From Gordonia spumicola (lineage in GTDB: Bacteria > Actinomycetota > Actinomycetes > Mycobacteriales > Mycobacteriaceae), in NCBI RefSeq assembly GCF_009932475.1, contig NZ_BJOV01000001.1, positions 186,001 to 250,000 on the forward strand: DNA of 64,000 bases. Reading direction: 5' to 3'. Below are positions 62,380 to 64,000 of the stretch, piece after piece. The notes beneath the pieces are model-generated. The model ran no database searches. It was not told the DNA's origin and worked only from the letters and a program-made list of their open reading frames with translations. How positions within the stretch are numbered: the stretch's first letter is position 1; the number at the start of each line of letters is the position of its first letter. Position numbers and translations under genes: made by a program.

Positions 62380-62412
62380 TATGCGGACGCATAGTTTCTA
62401 TGCGATTGCATA
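62380..62412. promoter_or_regulatory. Paired TATGCG-type dyads between the thiolase and SDR genes
   Basis: TATGCGGACGCATA (62380-62393, perfect 6-bp arms) and TATGCGATTGCATA (62399-62412) have centres 19 bp apart, on nearly the same helix face. TATAGT (62411-62416) may be the plus-strand -10. A regulator bound here would control both divergent genes. No regulator for it is in the window. Confidence 0.6.
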
Positions 62413-62526
62413 TAGTGGGCCAGACCGACGATCCGTTGTCAATAGCCCGTTCGGCGGCCCGTACACGGTGCCGTTGAGGTATGACTCGACGGGGGAACGT
62501 CCCGTGAGACGAACAGGAGAAGACTC

Positions 62527-63318
62527 GTGAAGGTTGCAGGAAAGGTCGCTGTGGTCACCGGAGCCGGCGGCGGCATCGGTGCGGCGATCGCGCGGAAACT
62601 CGTCGACGAAGGCGCGAAAGTCGTGCTCACGGACCTGCACGACGACGGGTTGAACGCCGTCGTCGCCGAGTTGGGCGACGCCGCGGTTGGTCTCGGTGGT
62701 GACGCCTCCGCGGCGGACCACATCGCCGCCGTCATCGCGCTTGCCGAGGAGTCGTTCGGACCGGTCGGCCTCTACTTCGCCAATGCGGGCGTCGGCATCG
62801 GATCGGAGCTCGAGTTCGACGACGCCGTGTGGGACACGGTGATCGACGTGAACCTCCGCGCTCACATCCGTGCCGCCCAGCAGCTGATTCCGGGGTGGGT
62901 GGATCGAGGCGAAGGCTACTTCGTCAGTACCGCGTCGGCCGCCGGACTCCTCACCCAGATCGGGTCCGCGCCGTACTCGGTCACCAAACACGCCGCCGTC
63001 GGATTCGCCGAATGGCTGTCGGTGACCTACGGCGACCAGGGAGTCCGCGTCAGCTGCCTGTGTCCGATGGGCGTCAACACGAAGCTGCTCACCGACGACG
63101 CGTCGCTGTCGCCGACCGCGGCCCGCGCCGTCACGACGGCCGGTGCCGTGCTGGAGCCGTCCGACGTCGCCGACGCCGTCCTCGAGGCGATGGACGCCGA
63201 GCGGTTCTTGATCCTCCCGCACCCCGAAGTGCTCGACATGTACCGCCACAAGGGCGCCGACTACGACCGCTGGATCCGTGGCATGCGGCGGTTCCAGAAG
63301 GCGCTGCGCGGCGACTGA
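62527..63318 (+). CDS. SDR family oxidoreductase
   Basis: This is a 263-aa short-chain dehydrogenase. NAD(P) loop TGAGGGIGAAIARKL (11-25), NAG in YFANAGVGIG, and catalytic Ser and Tyr-x3-Lys in STASAAGLLTQIGSAPYSVTKHAAVGF. GTG 62527 has AGGAGA 6 nt upstream. It is divergent from the thiolase gene and shares its dyad operators, hinting at a common lipid or sterol degradation role (inference). Confidence 0.88.
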   Translation: MKVAGKVAVVTGAGGGIGAAIARKLVDEGAKVVLTDLHDDGLNAVVAELGDAAVGLGGDASAADHIAAVIALAEESFGPVGLYFANAGVGIGSELEFDDAVWDTVIDVNLRAHIRAAQQLIPGWVDRGEGYFVSTASAAGLLTQIGSAPYSVTKHAAVGFAEWLSVTYGDQGVRVSCLCPMGVNTKLLTDDASLSPTAARAVTTAGAVLEPSDVADAVLEAMDAERFLILPHPEVLDMYRHKGADYDRWIRGMRRFQKALRGD

Positions 63319-63458
63319 CGCCGGTGTCGACGGGGCGAGCTCCTGCTTGTTCCTGGCTGTTGAGCGCAATCTCTTCCGGTCGTTGAGCGAGCTTGCGAGT
63401 CGAAGCGTCTTCTCGGTTCTATGGTCGATTCGGCTGGTTAGACGCTTCGGCTCGCTGC
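63319..63458. repeat. Intergenic region with a GAGCGAGC/GTCGAAGC hairpin
   Basis: There is no gene. GAGCGAGCTTGCGAGTCGAA followed by GCGTC (about 63385-63410) is partly complementary to GACGCTTCGGCTCGCTGCGC (about 63441-63460). It is a variant of the TTGAGC...GTCGAA palindromes and probably ends the SDR transcript. Confidence 0.55.
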
Positions 63459-63504
63459 GCTAGTGTCCCGAATCGTTAGTCCGTTGAATAAGTATTCGCG
63501 CCCA

Positions 63505-63553
63505 ATGGTGGTTGAGCCGGGCCGGAGCGATAGCGGAGGGCCGCGTCGAAACC
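63505..63553. repeat. GGTTGAGCC/GTCGAAACC repeat, plus-orientation copy
   Basis: It begins ATGGTGGTTGAGCCGGGCC and ends CCGCGTCGAAACC, with centre GGAGCGATAGCGGAGG. It is nearly the reverse complement of 63665-63713. Confidence 0.75.
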
Positions 63554-63556
63554 CGG

Positions 63557-63591
63557 CGACAGTAGCTGGAACTGCGGTCCAGCTACTGTCG
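63557..63591. repeat. Perfect 14-bp stem hairpin inside the MITE-like element
   Basis: CGACAGTAGCTGGA pairs perfectly with TCCAGCTACTGTCG around ACTGCGG. There is no U-run; it sits between the two oppositely oriented repeats. Confidence 0.8.
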
Positions 63592-63664
63592 AATCGTTCC
63601 CACGAAACAGGTGTGACCAGTAATTTCGATAGACTCTGTCACTGAGTTTCAGCCGACCTCACCA

Positions 63665-63713
63665 GGTTTCGACACGGGCCTCCGCTATCGCTCCGGCCCG
63701 GCTCAACCACCAT
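63665..63713. repeat. GGTTGAGCC/GTCGAAACC repeat, minus-orientation copy
   Basis: It reads GGTTTCGACACGGGCC... to ...GGCTCAACCACCAT, the inverted partner of 63505-63553 with matching CCTCCGCTATCGCTCC centre. Confidence 0.75.
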
Positions 63714-63836
63714 GAGGACTCGAATAGTTATGCAACGAGTTTACGGTTCGGGACACTAGCTCAATGATCGGGCGGGTGGCGACTGTGCGAGTCACTGCTC
63801 GCTCGTGGCGGGTGGGAGCTGAACGTCCCTGACGCC

Positions 63837-64000
63837 TCAGACGTCGAAGCGGGCGTCGGCGGTCGCGCGAGCGAGGAGGGTTCCCTCGTCGTCGCGGAGT
63901 TCGGCGTCGAAGATCGACAGGCGCTTGCCGAGTTTCACGGGAGTGACGCGGGCGTGGACGCCGCGGCCGTCGACTGCGGGGGAGCGCAGGAAAGCGACCG
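63837..64000 (-). CDS. PaaI family thioesterase, C-terminal fragment (5' end outside window)
   Basis: This is the last 54 codons of a minus-strand gene that continues past the window, with TGA at 63839-63837. The visible residues (VAFLRSPAVDGRGVHARVTP, then LGKRLSIFDAELRDDEG and LLARATADARFDV) are the closing strands of a hotdog thioesterase: aFLRP-like entry, KLGKRL turn and ATADARF end. The start and active site are off the window. Between 63761 and 63836 nothing is recognised. Confidence 0.75.
   Translation of the reverse strand, partial: VAFLRSPAVDGRGVHARVTPVKLGKRLSIFDAELRDDEGTLLARATADARFDV

Larger units (their letters stand above)
63459..63760. mobile_element. Candidate 302-bp non-autonomous element (MITE-like)
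   Basis: The ends GCTAGTGTCCCGAA (63459-63472) and TTCGGGACACTAGC (63747-63760) are inverted. The similarity extends over about 37 bp inward (about 30 of 37 matching, ending near GTATTCG / CGAATAG). CTAG at each tip could be a target duplication or part of the repeat. No reading frame of note lies inside; it holds two GGTTGAGCC/GTCGAAACC repeats in opposite orientation and a perfect 14-bp hairpin. Confidence 0.6.

Noticed and set aside
63761-63836. Possible gene between the MITE-like element and the right-end thioesterase
   Set aside because: It is 76 bp with no start, no ribosome site and no coding character.

Overview
The window is high-GC DNA from a mycolic-acid-type actinomycete (order Mycobacteriales). 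It fits Gordonia or a near relative, but the genus is inferred from gene content, not proven. Pointers are an mce operon with two Mce-associated membrane genes, an antigen-85-like mycolyl esterase, F420-dependent luciferase-like oxidoreductases, FprB, actinobacterial RpoB/RpoC with TTG starts, and a cyp51 cluster whose order matches what I recall of M. tuberculosis Rv0763c-Rv0771. I see no rRNA, tRNA, CRISPR array, prophage or autonomous transposase.

Layout. 1-8019: 3' end of mceA, then mceB-mceF and two Mce-associated membrane genes, a lipid-import machine. 8020-15887: a strong promoter and about 160-nt leader, rpoB, rpoC and a perfect terminator. 16003-18380: a DUF445 membrane protein, then a phasin-like gene and a PhaR-like regulator with an inverted-repeat operator. 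18391-23685: an orphan AbiEi-like protein, a SRPBCC protein, a large secreted protein of unknown function and the antigen-85-like esterase; three related 64-bp hairpins separate them. 23803-33193: DinB2, a frameshifted DUF1801 gene, a four-gene minus-strand operon (hypothetical, histidine phosphatase, deaminase, ankyrin lipoprotein), OsmC, a DMT transporter, flavodoxin, a DUF4333 lipoprotein, a PLDc_N/SHOCT protein, an unusual S4-DUF3558 fusion with a second DUF3558 lipoprotein, and an acyl-ACP thioesterase.

33330-38080: fprB followed with overlaps by a GT4 glycosyltransferase, a SAM methyltransferase and an alpha/alpha-toroid protein. This looks like a biosynthetic cassette with an unknown product. 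38126-50511: redox enzymes and a branched-chain amino-acid type ABC importer in which LivH, LivM and LivG are one polypeptide; then an F420 oxidoreductase-amidohydrolase pair and a GAP-family membrane protein coupled to a formylglycine-generating enzyme.

50627-62349: the cyp51 locus. A minus-strand arm (thioesterase, carboxymuconolactone decarboxylase-like, hydroxyisobutyrate dehydrogenase-like, SDR, aldehyde dehydrogenase) diverges from a plus-strand arm (TetR, P450, SDR, CYP51, 3Fe-4S ferredoxin, two conserved unknowns). The TetR region carries a dyad closely matched by a perfect palindrome upstream of the F420 oxidoreductase at 38126. A thiolase gene on the far side carries a 2-nt deletion. 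62527-64000: an SDR, then a repeat-packed intergenic region containing a 302-bp element with terminal inverted repeats, and the end of a PaaI-type thioesterase.

Recurrent themes are extensive start/stop overlap (ATGA, GTGA, TGATG), several genes that look leaderless (TANNNT 6-8 nt before the start codon), and families of intergenic palindromes at gene ends.
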